64,000 nt of DNA from Saprospiraceae bacterium (GTDB lineage: Bacteria > Bacteroidota > Bacteroidia > Chitinophagales > Saprospiraceae), in contig JADJXD010000005.1 in NCBI GenBank assembly GCA_016715985.1, forward strand, positions 1 through 64,000. The letters run 5' to 3'. Each line of letters opens with the position of its first letter. The first letter of the stretch is position 1. The position numbers were made by a program, and so were the translations under genes. A model generated the notes under the pieces. It was not told the origin of the DNA and ran no database searches. It saw only the letters and a program-made list of their open reading frames with translations. This document shows positions 25,615 through 35,141 of the stretch, piece by piece.

Positions 25615-26928
25615 TCAGGTGGTCGAATGGATTTTTACTTTCGATTCCTGTCTCCAAAATTCTTGCTTCATGGTCTGTTCTGCCACAAAACGAATTGCTT
25701 TATTTATGACATCGTTGTCAATTATGCTTTGATAATACTCAAGGATGGGTAGTTTCGTTTTTAGCTCGTCTATGAATGCGGATGTGCTTAGTCCTGTGTT
25801 GGCGTCCAGTCCGAGTAGTTTTCTTGAAAGGCCATTTGTAACGATTATATTGTCCGTTGCAATGGTGTCCATGACCTTGTAATAATCATGCTGGGTGTTT
25901 ATATTGAACTCATGCACAAATGCAGGGGTGGCAGTCGCTGGTCGTGATGACATTAAAATACTTGTTGGGTCATCTCCCTGATTTGAGAAGTTATTTATCC
26001 ATCTATCATGTGCGCTTCCAAACCCGGCTTTTTTTGCTTCTTCATCATCGGTTGCAGTGTTGCCTCCGAGATCATCTGCAAATTCGATGAGAACCTTTCC
26101 GGTGAAATTATTATGCGCTGCTTTTAACAGATACTCTTTGTTTTTTATTTCCAAAAATGCATCCATTGAACAAGGCCACCAATCGGGCCGACCATAAAAT
26201 TCATTCTCTCCGAGTTTTACATGAATCATTGTACGGGTTGAACCGTCTTTGTCTTTACTGTAAAAAGGAAAAGTCGGAATTAAATCAGGCGCATTTTCTT
26301 TTAAGTATCTTCGATCCCAACTCCGAGAAACAGCAACCTGCTTTGGTTCAAATAAATTTGGAATCTTGTATAAACAATGTTTCGTGGGGTGAAACTTTAA
26401 TACTGTTTTATACTGACCCATTGACTGCATAATTCTTACTTCGAGCCATGCGTTACCATTGGATTTTAAACTTCTGAAAAGTGAGTGCTTTAATGAACTC
26501 CAATCTCTTGACGGAATATCAAAGGTTTTTACCCATTCCAAGAATTTTAGTTTCTCATCCTTTGGAAGTGGTGTTTCTTTTTCGCCTTCCTCCAATAAAT
26601 CAAAATCGGTGTCAACTATTTTTTTGATATTCGACTTACCACCGAAACATAAAAATGTAAGTGAATTTATTACACCTCCGAGGGTCGGAGATAATAATGC
26701 AAGGTTATCAATAAAACGTAAAACCGTATGCTGACTATCGTGTGAATAACCGGCATACGGAACATAGTCGTTTTTTTCAAAAAATGATTGAAGCTGCTTA
26801 GTGTCCTGACACTCCTCAGCGATCGGATCAATGAGCGTGAAATTCTTTAGCGCAACATTTGTTTTGCTATATGCTTTCCATGCAACATTGCATTTGGGGC
26901 AACCATTTGTACAATAGTTACAGGCCAC
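25615..26928 (-). CDS. Portal protein
   Basis: This 437-aa protein shows portal-like features: NLALLSPTLGGVINSLTFLCFGG in the N-terminal part, SNGNAWLEVRI, a segment on hybridised membrane-free helices (DVINKAIRFVAEQTMKQEFW), and GLSRKLLGLDANTGLSTSAFIDELKTKLPILEYYQSIIDN, which matches the conserved stem helix of portals. The last residues (SKVKIHSTT) are probably a frameshift artefact; the other frame continues NPFDHLMKAAQETKLEKPQ to a stop at 25538. Portals form the ring through which DNA enters the head. Confidence 0.7.
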   Translation of the reverse strand: MACNYCTNGCPKCNVAWKAYSKTNVALKNFTLIDPIAEECQDTKQLQSFFEKNDYVPYAGYSHDSQHTVLRFIDNLALLSPTLGGVINSLTFLCFGGKSNIKKIVDTDFDLLEEGEKETPLPKDEKLKFLEWVKTFDIPSRDWSSLKHSLFRSLKSNGNAWLEVRIMQSMGQYKTVLKFHPTKHCLYKIPNLFEPKQVAVSRSWDRRYLKENAPDLIPTFPFYSKDKDGSTRTMIHVKLGENEFYGRPDWWPCSMDAFLEIKNKEYLLKAAHNNFTGKVLIEFADDLGGNTATDDEEAKKAGFGSAHDRWINNFSNQGDDPTSILMSSRPATATPAFVHEFNINTQHDYYKVMDTIATDNIIVTNGLSRKLLGLDANTGLSTSAFIDELKTKLPILEYYQSIIDNDVINKAIRFVAEQTMKQEFWRQESKVKIHSTT

Positions 26929-26931
26929 ATC

Positions 26932-27288
26932 TTAAGGTTTTGAATTTGTGGAAACTGAATCTTTTACACTTTCTTTCGGTTGCTCTCGTTTATTTTGGTT
27001 TTTGTACCACTCGCAATTTTCGGAGAGCGAAGCCCTGACAACCTTTTCTTGGTCAGGGCTTAATTCTCCTATTTTGTTCGTTAACTCTGGACATGATTGC
27101 AGGATCAGTTTAAACTCCTCCTGTGTTGCTGCCGGAACAACTCTTTTACCATCCGGGTAAATTTTTGATTTGTTTACCTTGATATGTATATCCCAAGGTT
27201 TTAAATTCACAGGATAAACATTTCCTCCTGAATCAACAGGAATAACAAACGGTGCGTTGTCGGCCTTACAATTAATCAATCCAATCAT
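26932..27288 (-). CDS. Hypothetical head-region protein
   Basis: This 118-aa protein (MIGLINCKADNAPFVIPVDSGGNVYPVN start) lies between the tube-like protein and the portal. It contains a central helical stretch (TQEEFKLILQSCPELTNKIGELSPDQEKVVRASL) and a charged disordered end. No family recognised. Confidence 0.55.
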   Translation of the reverse strand: MIGLINCKADNAPFVIPVDSGGNVYPVNLKPWDIHIKVNKSKIYPDGKRVVPAATQEEFKLILQSCPELTNKIGELSPDQEKVVRASLSENCEWYKNQNKREQPKESVKDSVSTNSKP

Positions 27289-27313
27289 AGTGTTGTGTTT
27301 TATCGGTTAATGA

Positions 27314-27907
27314 TTATGAGAAATTCAATGCGTTCAAATAAGTAGCGTGTACTGTGTCGATCTTAGTTGAGTATGCTAACTCTTTAGATTGACCTACAAT
27401 TTCCAGTGAAGCAAATTCATAGTCGTTGTTACCAACGCCGGACTGTGTGCCTGGCTTTGCTCTCAATGGAGTTGTGCATTTACGGAATGCACTTGTAGTT
27501 TTGTCTGTGTACTCAAATCCAAAGGCACGAATGGAGCCGGATTTGTACTCGACAAAAACAATCAAATCACATTCTGCTTTTAAGAGATTCAATGAATGGA
27601 TTTTCTCTGCGGAAAGTCCTTCGTATTGAATGCTTATTTGAATGTCCACTGGTGTGCCGGGGTCTCCGGGTGTTTCGTTTACGAATGCAGTTTTGTTATC
27701 TGAAAATTCGTATTCTGCCAGTCCGTTTGTTGCTGATAATGCAACTGCGGATATTTCATAGCCGGGTGCTGGTGTTCCTGCGAGTGCTGTTAGTGTGGCT
27801 GTGGCGAGTTCGCTGTAACGACCGATCCACAATTTGAGAATACCACCTATCTTATCATCGCATCCACCGGCGGCGGCTTGCGTTAAGTCCATTATTTTTG
27901 TTGACAT
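27314..27907 (-). CDS. Probable major tail tube protein
   Basis: This 197-aa protein is rich in beta structure: GGILKLWIGRYSELATATLTALAG, then EYEFSDNKTAFVNETPGDPGTPVDIQISIQYEGLS, LIVFVEYKSGSIRAFGFEYT and a C-terminal TKIDTVHATYLNALNFS. Length and strand pattern fit phage tail tube proteins, and it follows the capsid gene. A head decoration protein is the alternative. Confidence 0.5.
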   Translation of the reverse strand: MSTKIMDLTQAAAGGCDDKIGGILKLWIGRYSELATATLTALAGTPAPGYEISAVALSATNGLAEYEFSDNKTAFVNETPGDPGTPVDIQISIQYEGLSAEKIHSLNLLKAECDLIVFVEYKSGSIRAFGFEYTDKTTSAFRKCTTPLRAKPGTQSGVGNNDYEFASLEIVGQSKELAYSTKIDTVHATYLNALNFS

Positions 27908-27939
27908 TGTTAGGGTGTTTTAAGTGTTAAAAAATTGTG

Positions 27940-29193
27940 TTATGGCCTAACTGCGGTGTATGAAGCATTCACCATGTACTTGTCTCTCAAAATAGCGGTT
28001 GCCATTTGGTAATTCGTCTCAAGGAAGTATGCACCTCCATCTGATGGAGTTGGACTCTTTGTGATTGAAAGACCCATGCCAGCAAATTGATCCATTGCAG
28101 GAACATCCAACGCAAGACCAAGATTTTGTGGAACGGTCATCAATATTCTGTGATGATAAAATCCAACGGTACGTGCGATATGATCCCAATCTGATCTTTT
28201 TACAATCAACTTTCCTTTCCAAACAAATGCGTTGTGGGTAACTTTATTTTTTAGTTCGATTCCCAACTCATCCGCCACCATGCCATCCATATTGTAGCAA
28301 AGTGAACTCGCTAATCCTGGATATGCGCCTGTGATCTGTTCGACCAGTTTGTTAAAGATTCCGCTTGTTACAAATACTATGGGATGCTCATGTAATTCTT
28401 TTAGTCCATCCATTGCAACTGAAAATTCAGGATCTGCCAATGTTTCTAAATCATCAATCCACTGCAATGCGTCTCCGATGAATTTATCTCCATCCATTTC
28501 GCCACCGTCGAATGTGTTATTCAACCATGCGTGTGAACCATCTTTAAGAGCATCAATTTGTTTTAAGAATCCATCGCATGACTGCAATGTATCTTCAACT
28601 CTGTCAAGTACTCCTTGTGATAATGCAAGTGGATTTGCTGCAACTGTCGCTGCAACTATTGGGTGATTTCCATGCCATGCAATTGAAGTGTAATCGTTTC
28701 CGATTGCTGCGATTGTGCGGTTTACGAATTGTTGGAAAATTGCCTCTCCGCCTTCGGTTGCTCGAATTTCGTTGAGATCATTTCCGGCTCCCCAAATGCT
28801 TGACCATGCAGCATCTAATTGAGCAACGATAGAGTCTTTACACAGTTTTAAAAATACATGATTCTTGCAAAGTGTTTTGCTGACCTCCGTCATTTCGTGA
28901 TCTGTCAACGCTGTGCGTGAACAGTTTGAAGGTCGGGTCGTAGTTATCCAATTCAAAGAATCGAAAGAAGCCCAACGAGCTTTTCCACCGACTACATTGT
29001 CGGATATGTTGTAAGCTCCAATCATGTTTGCAATCAAGTCCTCCTTGTACACAAGGAATAATGCCAACAACTTGAGAGCCTCTGCGGAAGTAAATTGAAC
29101 TTGACCGCCGTTTGGTGCGCCGTTCGCTGCTCTTGACACGGCAGCGAATACACCATCAAAGTTTATGGGTTTAACCATTGTTGTTTGTGCCAT
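27940..29193 (-). CDS. Major capsid protein
   Basis: This 417-aa protein follows the protease and scaffold genes. It shows WNNTFDGG-like and FSVAMDGLKELHEHPIVFVTSGIFNKLVEQ, KLIVKRSDWDHIARTVGFYHHRILMTVPQNLGLALDVPAMDQF, and a C-terminal YFLETNYQMATAILRDKYMVNASYTAV segment. The combination of position and a C-terminal DKYMVNAS motif supports a capsid protein with an HK97-like fold. Confidence 0.75.
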   Translation of the reverse strand: MAQTTMVKPINFDGVFAAVSRAANGAPNGGQVQFTSAEALKLLALFLVYKEDLIANMIGAYNISDNVVGGKARWASFDSLNWITTTRPSNCSRTALTDHEMTEVSKTLCKNHVFLKLCKDSIVAQLDAAWSSIWGAGNDLNEIRATEGGEAIFQQFVNRTIAAIGNDYTSIAWHGNHPIVAATVAANPLALSQGVLDRVEDTLQSCDGFLKQIDALKDGSHAWLNNTFDGGEMDGDKFIGDALQWIDDLETLADPEFSVAMDGLKELHEHPIVFVTSGIFNKLVEQITGAYPGLASSLCYNMDGMVADELGIELKNKVTHNAFVWKGKLIVKRSDWDHIARTVGFYHHRILMTVPQNLGLALDVPAMDQFAGMGLSITKSPTPSDGGAYFLETNYQMATAILRDKYMVNASYTAVRP

Positions 29194-29219
29194 AGTGTTA
29201 ATTATTTAAAGGGTGTTAA

Positions 29220-29692
29220 TTACAATTTGATTTTCCACGTGGACTGAGGCGGTGGTGTCGCTTTCTTCTCTCCTGCTTTCTCAATCACATTTCCATCACC
29301 GGAAATATTGATTCCTTTTGCTGCTTTGATTTCGTTGAGTTCTTTTCCGAAATCAGCACGGAATGACTCGATCTTTGTGTCGATGTCGGCAGAATTGATT
29401 TTACTTTCAAGGTCATTCATACGGGATTGTATGATGTCCAATTTTGCATTCAGTTGTTCGATGACTTCTGCGCTTTCTGTTTTCAGTTGTTCTGCGAACA
29501 GGTCGCTTTTCTTTTGGATTTCGTCTGCTGCAAAATTTGCAATTTGGTTTGCCACGTTGACAACCAAATCAGTTTTTAAATCATCGGATGCCTCCGTCAT
29601 TTTCTGATGTACTTCGGCCTCTGTGCTTTCGGGATTGAGGCAAAGATTTCTTTTGCCTTACCCACTATTAAATCAAAAATTTCTGTTCTCAT
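29220..29692 (-). CDS. Capsid scaffold protein
   Basis: The open frame 29220-29600 encodes 126 aa of coiled coil (QIANFAADEIQKKSDLFAEQLKTESAEVIEQLNAKLDIIQSRMNDLESKI). A one-base correction near 29640 joins it to MRTEIFDLIVGKAKEIFA starting at 29692, which gives a complete scaffold of about 157 aa. It lies between the protease and capsid genes, as usual for scaffolds that the protease removes. Confidence 0.7.
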
Positions 29693-29711
29693 AGTGTTAC
29701 TTTAAAGGGTG

Positions 29712-30599
29712 TTATTTTAAATATACTTTTAGTCGTTTGATTGCCACATCTTCGCTGCCGATCATATCTGCAAGGCCACGTTTCTTTGCCTCTATGGCAT
29801 GAAACATTCCACCCCGTAAGGTTTCGTCTCGTTTTTTTATGGGCCTGTTTGATTCTACAAGTGATTGGAAAGCTTCTACACTTTCATTCAGCATTGCTTT
29901 GATTCCTGTTGAATCTCCTGTTTCTATGTAGCTGCGGAAACCAGAATTTTTGTCGCTCGACAAATCAGAATAGATGTCATCGAAGCGGTCTTTATATTGT
30001 TGTAAGAATTTCTTATCCAGCGAAACAAGTGCGCCAATGCTTCCAAGTCTTGACAGCTCACCACTTGCAACTATTTCTTTTACTCCGGCAATTGCCATGT
30101 ATGCAGCCGAGCCAGCATTATGAACATACGCCACAACAGGTTTTTTAAAATCCCTGATGGCATTGAACATTATTTGTCCTGCCATCGCTTCGCCACCACC
30201 TGAATTTACTTCGAGTATCGCTCCTTCGATGTTTGGATTATCGCGATAAAAAAGTAAGTTGTTTGCAAGTTCCTGAACGCCCATTTGGCAAAGGCCACCT
30301 TGAACGCTCATGTAATCGTTGAGAAATAATTTTACGATGCTGCCCTTTGGTAGTGATGATAATTTATCATCCTTCATATCATACAGATTTCCCGTTTCTA
30401 CAATGCGTGAAAAATTGGGAGTGATATATTCTGATGTGATTGGCTTTATAAAAGCCTGTGAGTTTGTTTCGATTGCATGAGCAAATCGAGAAAGGTAGCC
30501 AAGCCCAAATACCGGGTCAATAGCGAGTTCTTTGCCGATAAGCAAAATGAGAGCCTTTTCTAAGGCGGTGCGGTTTTGGCTTTGTACTACCTCTGACAT
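29712..30599 (-). CDS. Head maturation protease, S49 (SppA-like) family
   Basis: This 295-aa protein contains the S49 pattern: GAILEVNSGGGEAMAGQIMFNAIRDFKKPVVAYVHNAGSAAYMAIAG, with the nucleophilic Ser in the NAGSAAYM segment (about residue 160). IVASGELSRLGSIGALVS follows and contains the oxyanion strand. It precedes the scaffold and capsid genes, so it most likely cleaves them during head maturation. Confidence 0.85.
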   Translation of the reverse strand: MSEVVQSQNRTALEKALILLIGKELAIDPVFGLGYLSRFAHAIETNSQAFIKPITSEYITPNFSRIVETGNLYDMKDDKLSSLPKGSIVKLFLNDYMSVQGGLCQMGVQELANNLLFYRDNPNIEGAILEVNSGGGEAMAGQIMFNAIRDFKKPVVAYVHNAGSAAYMAIAGVKEIVASGELSRLGSIGALVSLDKKFLQQYKDRFDDIYSDLSSDKNSGFRSYIETGDSTGIKAMLNESVEAFQSLVESNRPIKKRDETLRGGMFHAIEAKKRGLADMIGSEDVAIKRLKVYLK

Positions 30600-30648
30600 T
30601 ATTGGGATGTTGTCGGAGGTAAAGGTAATATATATAAATATTCCTAAT

Positions 30649-30909
30649 TTATCTACATACCTCTTTAGGTATAAAAATGCTACTCTTTTTCATTCCTACT
30701 TTTATATTTTTAATGACTTGCCCGTGCAGTTTATATCTATGTGCAAGTATTCCGGTGCTTTCGCCGCGTTCAATGGTTTTTTTGACAAGTGTTTTTAAAA
30801 TTTGATTATCCGTTAATGGACTTAAGAAATCAAAATCACACGGGCATGGTTCCATGATTCCGAGCGATTTTAAGAAATCCGTTCTAATCTTTTGGCTGCT
30901 TTCTGTCAT
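30649..30909 (-). CDS. Small hypothetical protein between tail and head modules
   Basis: This 86-aa protein (MTESSQKIRTDFLKSLGIMEPCPCDFDFL start) has a helix-turn-helix-like stretch (ESTGILAHRYKLHGQVIKNIKVGMKK). It overlaps the 3' end of the 1411-aa gene. The palindrome ATACCT / AGGTAT and an AAATTAGGAATA element sit directly downstream, ahead of the protease gene. It may be a regulator, but this is weak. Confidence 0.5.
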   Translation of the reverse strand: MTESSQKIRTDFLKSLGIMEPCPCDFDFLSPLTDNQILKTLVKKTIERGESTGILAHRYKLHGQVIKNIKVGMKKSSIFIPKEVCR

Positions 30910-33900
30910 TCTAAAATTAGTTTTTCGGTTTCAATTGCAAATGTGAACAAATCCCATACTTCGCCCTGTTTACCCGGTGATCCACAACAATAGCGGTAAT
31001 TTGTTAGCTCATATCTGTCGTGGATATAAACCAAATGGCTTAAATCTCTGCCCTGTATGGCCTCTTTTATTCCTTCGTACTCTTTGACCGGTATTCTTTC
31101 TACTCTCATATCGTCAACATTGCCCGTTTTTTCGTAACTGCAAAATCCTACTGATGAGCATTTCGCTATTAAAATTACTTCTGTGTTTGCCTGAATAAAT
31201 ACATCTGCGGTACTGACCCGTGAGATGACCGTTCCGCTTTCTGCTTTCTTAACACCTCCATGTAACCATAGCCATGTTGTTGTTCCAGCACACCCGGCCA
31301 TTGATCCGGTGAGGCTGTATTTTTTTCCTGTGTCCGTTAATCCGGTGCTTAAGGTGTCCGTCAAAATTGGACTTGAGGCGTTTGCCACCATTTCATTGAA
31401 ATTTGAGGCTGCGTCATTTAAGAAATAGTCAACAGTTGACACCCGAAACCGAACTTTGAAACTGGTTCCATAGGGTGAAAAGTTTTCGAGTATCGGGGCT
31501 GATGTGGTTTCGAGTTGAAATTCTTTACCTGTGGCCGCAATGTTTCCCGTGCTTGTTGCCATTACATCGGTTCCAAGATTTGCCCCCAGCCATGTTGCCG
31601 TTGGATTGTGTTTAGCTACAAATCCAATGTTAACCGTTTTTGTCGCGGCCCCCGAAACTGAAACAAATAACAGGTAATCTTCTTCGTTATTAAATCCCAA
31701 CACTCCGAGTTCTGAATGAATCTTGCCTTCCAATGCTGCTTTGAGTCCATCGTTTGTATCTCCGACCTGATATTCAATGTCTAAGGTCAAAAGGTGCTGC
31801 GCGCCAATGACAAGGCCGACCGCTTCGCTGACTTCGAGCGTGTCGATTGTGGCTCCTGTGTTCCAAGTATAAACATATTCAGTTCGGAAATTCCACCTGT
31901 ACCAAATTACTATTTTCTCTTTGATCTCGACAGGTGCGCCCGGATTTTGTTCTATCCATGTACGAATACTTGGGATGTGGTGAATTGAATTATCAATTGG
32001 TTCTACCTTCCATGTGGCCGATGCAGGAACATCCGGGTTTTCCCATTTCTGCTCATGTGTACAAACTGCATTTGTTGGAGTAATTGCCGGGGTAAGGGTG
32101 TTTACACACGCCCCACAGTCTGACTCGACCACAGGCGAGCAATACGGGGGGCAGCCCTCATCACACCAAACGATTGAGCGTCGGACCTCCCAACATTTCA
32201 TTAAAGATATTATCTCGTTATCATACTCCGACCACTCCTGATTTTTTCCTTTTTCTCGATATTGAATCCGGTCATAAACAGCTTTACCGTTAAATTCTCC
32301 GGATCGGTAAAAAAAGTAGGATTGTGGCGTTTTGGTTATTACGACTGTTGGGGGATAAACAAACTGATCCGGGTCTGGACACTCACCCGTTGTTGGCAAT
32401 GTGCTGACCGTAGTAATATCCGACCGTCTGATGTCTCCGGTCGTGTAGGTGACTTCGGCAAAGAAGTACACGTTTTCAACAATGGAAGAAAGGCGGGGTA
32501 TATCAATCCCGGTTTCATAAAGTTTCCAGTTGGTTCCATCTTCTGAATAATAAATCTTTGTATCTGAAACTGTCAGCTCGTGGGTTCCATTTTCCTGTGC
32601 CTCAATGATGTTGCCGACCTTCGTAGGGGTAACGGTTGGCTTAAGTTGAACGATGATCTTATAATTTAATGTAATCGGGGGGCAGCCATTTGAAAACGTT
32701 AAAATAAGTTGAACGTCTGTATTTTTAACCGGAACACTTACCACGTTGCCTACTGTCCACGTGTTCACCCCTTCGTACTTATATCTCCATGTCGTTGTCG
32801 CAATTGGACTGGCAATGTTACCAGCATAGGAAAATGTATAAACCTGACCAACTTTTGAATAAGTGATGTATGGGTAATTCTCGCATGATAGTGGAACTTC
32901 AAAGCCGATGCATTCATCTAATACTTGCCTGTCGGCTATGCAAGTGATCTCCGCTATTTCGGTAAACGCATTCCATGAGTTTACTTTTATCAATCTACCC
33001 ATGAGATCACCGTCGTGGATGTTTGGGCTGCTGATTAAAACCCTTTCCCGGAAATGTTCACTCAAATAATCTTCTTCATTCCATTGGCATTTAACTCTGA
33101 TCTGTGGGTTATCTCGAATGAATAGGTCATATTTTTTATGGATCAATTCGTACAGATCATCGTCGTGATAACCGTAGGTCAATTTTCGAGTTGGAACGGA
33201 CAGGGTAAAGTCTGGGTAGGCTCCTGTTATTTCGGTTCCCATGTTACATTTTTGATACACATGAGGAAGTAGGCTTCGTTTTGTGCCCCACCGCCACAGG
33301 TAAACTTCTGAAATGTCAATTGCTGATCCTGTCGGAGTGGGTTTTCTAAAAAACTGATGTTCGACCCCGGCTGCTATCATTATCCGGGGGCCAATGTCAT
33401 ATGATAATTCGCCGTTTAAATTGTCCGTTAAATAGGGAGCCTCTATGATTCCACCGTCAACCTCTGCCCCTGTGTCTGCGCTAAATGAGGCTTCAAAATA
33501 TGGGTTCTCGAATACTTCGTTTTGATCCCTTGACTTGCGATCATATCCGTTATCTACAAATCGTGAATAGGGTTCGTATTCATCCCACCCGTATGACTTT
33601 ATTTTTGCGTCTGTGCTTTTTTTGAATGCATAAATCCGATTCTTTGCCAACTTTTCAAGCTGGGTGTATTTCTCGGAGTTGGTTAATTGCTTTGCTTTGA
33701 CGTTATTTAAACTTGAATTAAAGTACCCGGAAATTGTATCTCCAAAGAAATCAATATCATAAGGTGTCAAGAAGTAAACTGTGTTAGATGACCAATCTGT
33801 ATAGATCATCAATTGGAATAAATGGCAAAGTCCTTTCAGATAATCGAGTGTGGAGTCATGTCTTAGGTTCTCACCAATGTTTACCGTGTCGCCATCGTGC

Positions 33901-35141
33901 AATAATCTTTTACGTGGGGTGTTGAAAAAGACTGATCCGTTGTGTACGTTTAAGACAGAAACCTTTGGGCCAACGCTTGTGTATTCAACATAAACCTTTT
34001 CACCCGGCTTAAGTAATAAATTATCTACTCTGAAATTTACGACATATCCAAATTCGGCAATCTTATTTTTTGTAAATCCTGTTTCGTAAACATCCCTTAC
34101 ATCTTTGTACCCATTTGCGTATTCATGCACTAAACGAAATCCAATATTGCTTCCTGATCCAAAAGTTGAAGCTTCTGCTATTAAATAGTCGATGATTAAA
34201 TCTGCCTGTATGTCAAAGATTCCGGGCCGTGAAAATATACCCGTTACAGGATCATAATTGCCTCCTGGGTCTTCGATTTCTATATTAAATTTTATTTTTG
34301 TCCAATTCCCTGCTGTCGATGTTAGTCTTGTTGTTAAATAATCAACTCCATAAAATATATTCTTATACCTCGACGATCCCTCTGTGGTAGCCTTAAACTT
34401 AATTCTTTTTAGGTCATCTTCGGAGCTAAATAACTCTTTCTTAAGTGAATACGTTACTAACCTCCGACCTGTGTCTGTTTCCAAAATAGGGCATGAAAAT
34501 TTCCATCCGGCTTCACAAAATGCAAGTTGCATGGTCTTAAGAGCGTGGATAAGTGGCCGAAAATCTGCCATGCTTAAAACTATCTTTCCGTCTTGTTTAT
34601 TTACATATCGGCCATAAAAACAATGGCCAAAATAATAACCGGGATCTCCGTCAAGATACTTGGGGTTATCCTGCCAGTTTGTTTCCAAATTATCTTCCGT
34701 GTATTCAAATTCTCCGAAATCCAATTCATCTAAAAAGATGTCCTTTAATTTATAGAGCCAGTGGTCATCTGAATTGATTAACTGGATTTCGATTCTGTCG
34801 GATTGCTTATCGTATTCAATGACCCGAAGTTTGTTCTCTATGAGGTTTGCGCTTCCAAGTTCCACATCTACCGCGTGATCGGGGTAGTCGTTGTCTATTT
34901 GTTCCACATCCATGCTGACCCCTAAAAGAGCAAGATTCTTTTGTGTTGCCGGCAGCGATGTGTCTAAAACTGTTTCGGCTGTGATCTGATTTATGTCCGT
35001 CAGTTTTTGGATTTCTTTGCTCAGGCTCAATCCAAAGTCGGAGTCAGTATCTAAATAGATCAAATTTCCTACCCTCCAATTCGGATTTATCCAAATGTTA
35101 CCCGGTGAAGGGTCGCGATATAATAGCCTGATGTCTGCCAT
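30906..35141 (-). CDS. Large baseplate or host-recognition tail protein
   Basis: This 1411-aa protein follows the tape measure and a 385-aa tail gene. The first 830 residues mix strands and loops (PYLTDNLNGELSYDIGPRIMIAAG). The remainder has immunoglobulin-like repeats with many Cys (VPLSCENYPYITYSKVGQVYTFSYAG, GCPPITLNYKIIVQ and CWEVRRSIVWCDEGCPPYCSPVVESDCGAC). The C-terminus ends in CCGSPGKQGEVWDLFTFAIETEKLILE. Size and position suggest the tail tip/central fibre that contacts the host. Confidence 0.65.
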   Translation of the reverse strand: MADIRLLYRDPSPGNIWINPNWRVGNLIYLDTDSDFGLSLSKEIQKLTDINQITAETVLDTSLPATQKNLALLGVSMDVEQIDNDYPDHAVDVELGSANLIENKLRVIEYDKQSDRIEIQLINSDDHWLYKLKDIFLDELDFGEFEYTEDNLETNWQDNPKYLDGDPGYYFGHCFYGRYVNKQDGKIVLSMADFRPLIHALKTMQLAFCEAGWKFSCPILETDTGRRLVTYSLKKELFSSEDDLKRIKFKATTEGSSRYKNIFYGVDYLTTRLTSTAGNWTKIKFNIEIEDPGGNYDPVTGIFSRPGIFDIQADLIIDYLIAEASTFGSGSNIGFRLVHEYANGYKDVRDVYETGFTKNKIAEFGYVVNFRVDNLLLKPGEKVYVEYTSVGPKVSVLNVHNGSVFFNTPRKRLLHDGDTVNIGENLRHDSTLDYLKGLCHLFQLMIYTDWSSNTVYFLTPYDIDFFGDTISGYFNSSLNNVKAKQLTNSEKYTQLEKLAKNRIYAFKKSTDAKIKSYGWDEYEPYSRFVDNGYDRKSRDQNEVFENPYFEASFSADTGAEVDGGIIEAPYLTDNLNGELSYDIGPRIMIAAGVEHQFFRKPTPTGSAIDISEVYLWRWGTKRSLLPHVYQKCNMGTEITGAYPDFTLSVPTRKLTYGYHDDDLYELIHKKYDLFIRDNPQIRVKCQWNEEDYLSEHFRERVLISSPNIHDGDLMGRLIKVNSWNAFTEIAEITCIADRQVLDECIGFEVPLSCENYPYITYSKVGQVYTFSYAGNIASPIATTTWRYKYEGVNTWTVGNVVSVPVKNTDVQLILTFSNGCPPITLNYKIIVQLKPTVTPTKVGNIIEAQENGTHELTVSDTKIYYSEDGTNWKLYETGIDIPRLSSIVENVYFFAEVTYTTGDIRRSDITTVSTLPTTGECPDPDQFVYPPTVVITKTPQSYFFYRSGEFNGKAVYDRIQYREKGKNQEWSEYDNEIISLMKCWEVRRSIVWCDEGCPPYCSPVVESDCGACVNTLTPAITPTNAVCTHEQKWENPDVPASATWKVEPIDNSIHHIPSIRTWIEQNPGAPVEIKEKIVIWYRWNFRTEYVYTWNTGATIDTLEVSEAVGLVIGAQHLLTLDIEYQVGDTNDGLKAALEGKIHSELGVLGFNNEEDYLLFVSVSGAATKTVNIGFVAKHNPTATWLGANLGTDVMATSTGNIAATGKEFQLETTSAPILENFSPYGTSFKVRFRVSTVDYFLNDAASNFNEMVANASSPILTDTLSTGLTDTGKKYSLTGSMAGCAGTTTWLWLHGGVKKAESGTVISRVSTADVFIQANTEVILIAKCSSVGFCSYEKTGNVDDMRVERIPVKEYEGIKEAIQGRDLSHLVYIHDRYELTNYRYCCGSPGKQGEVWDLFTFAIETEKLILE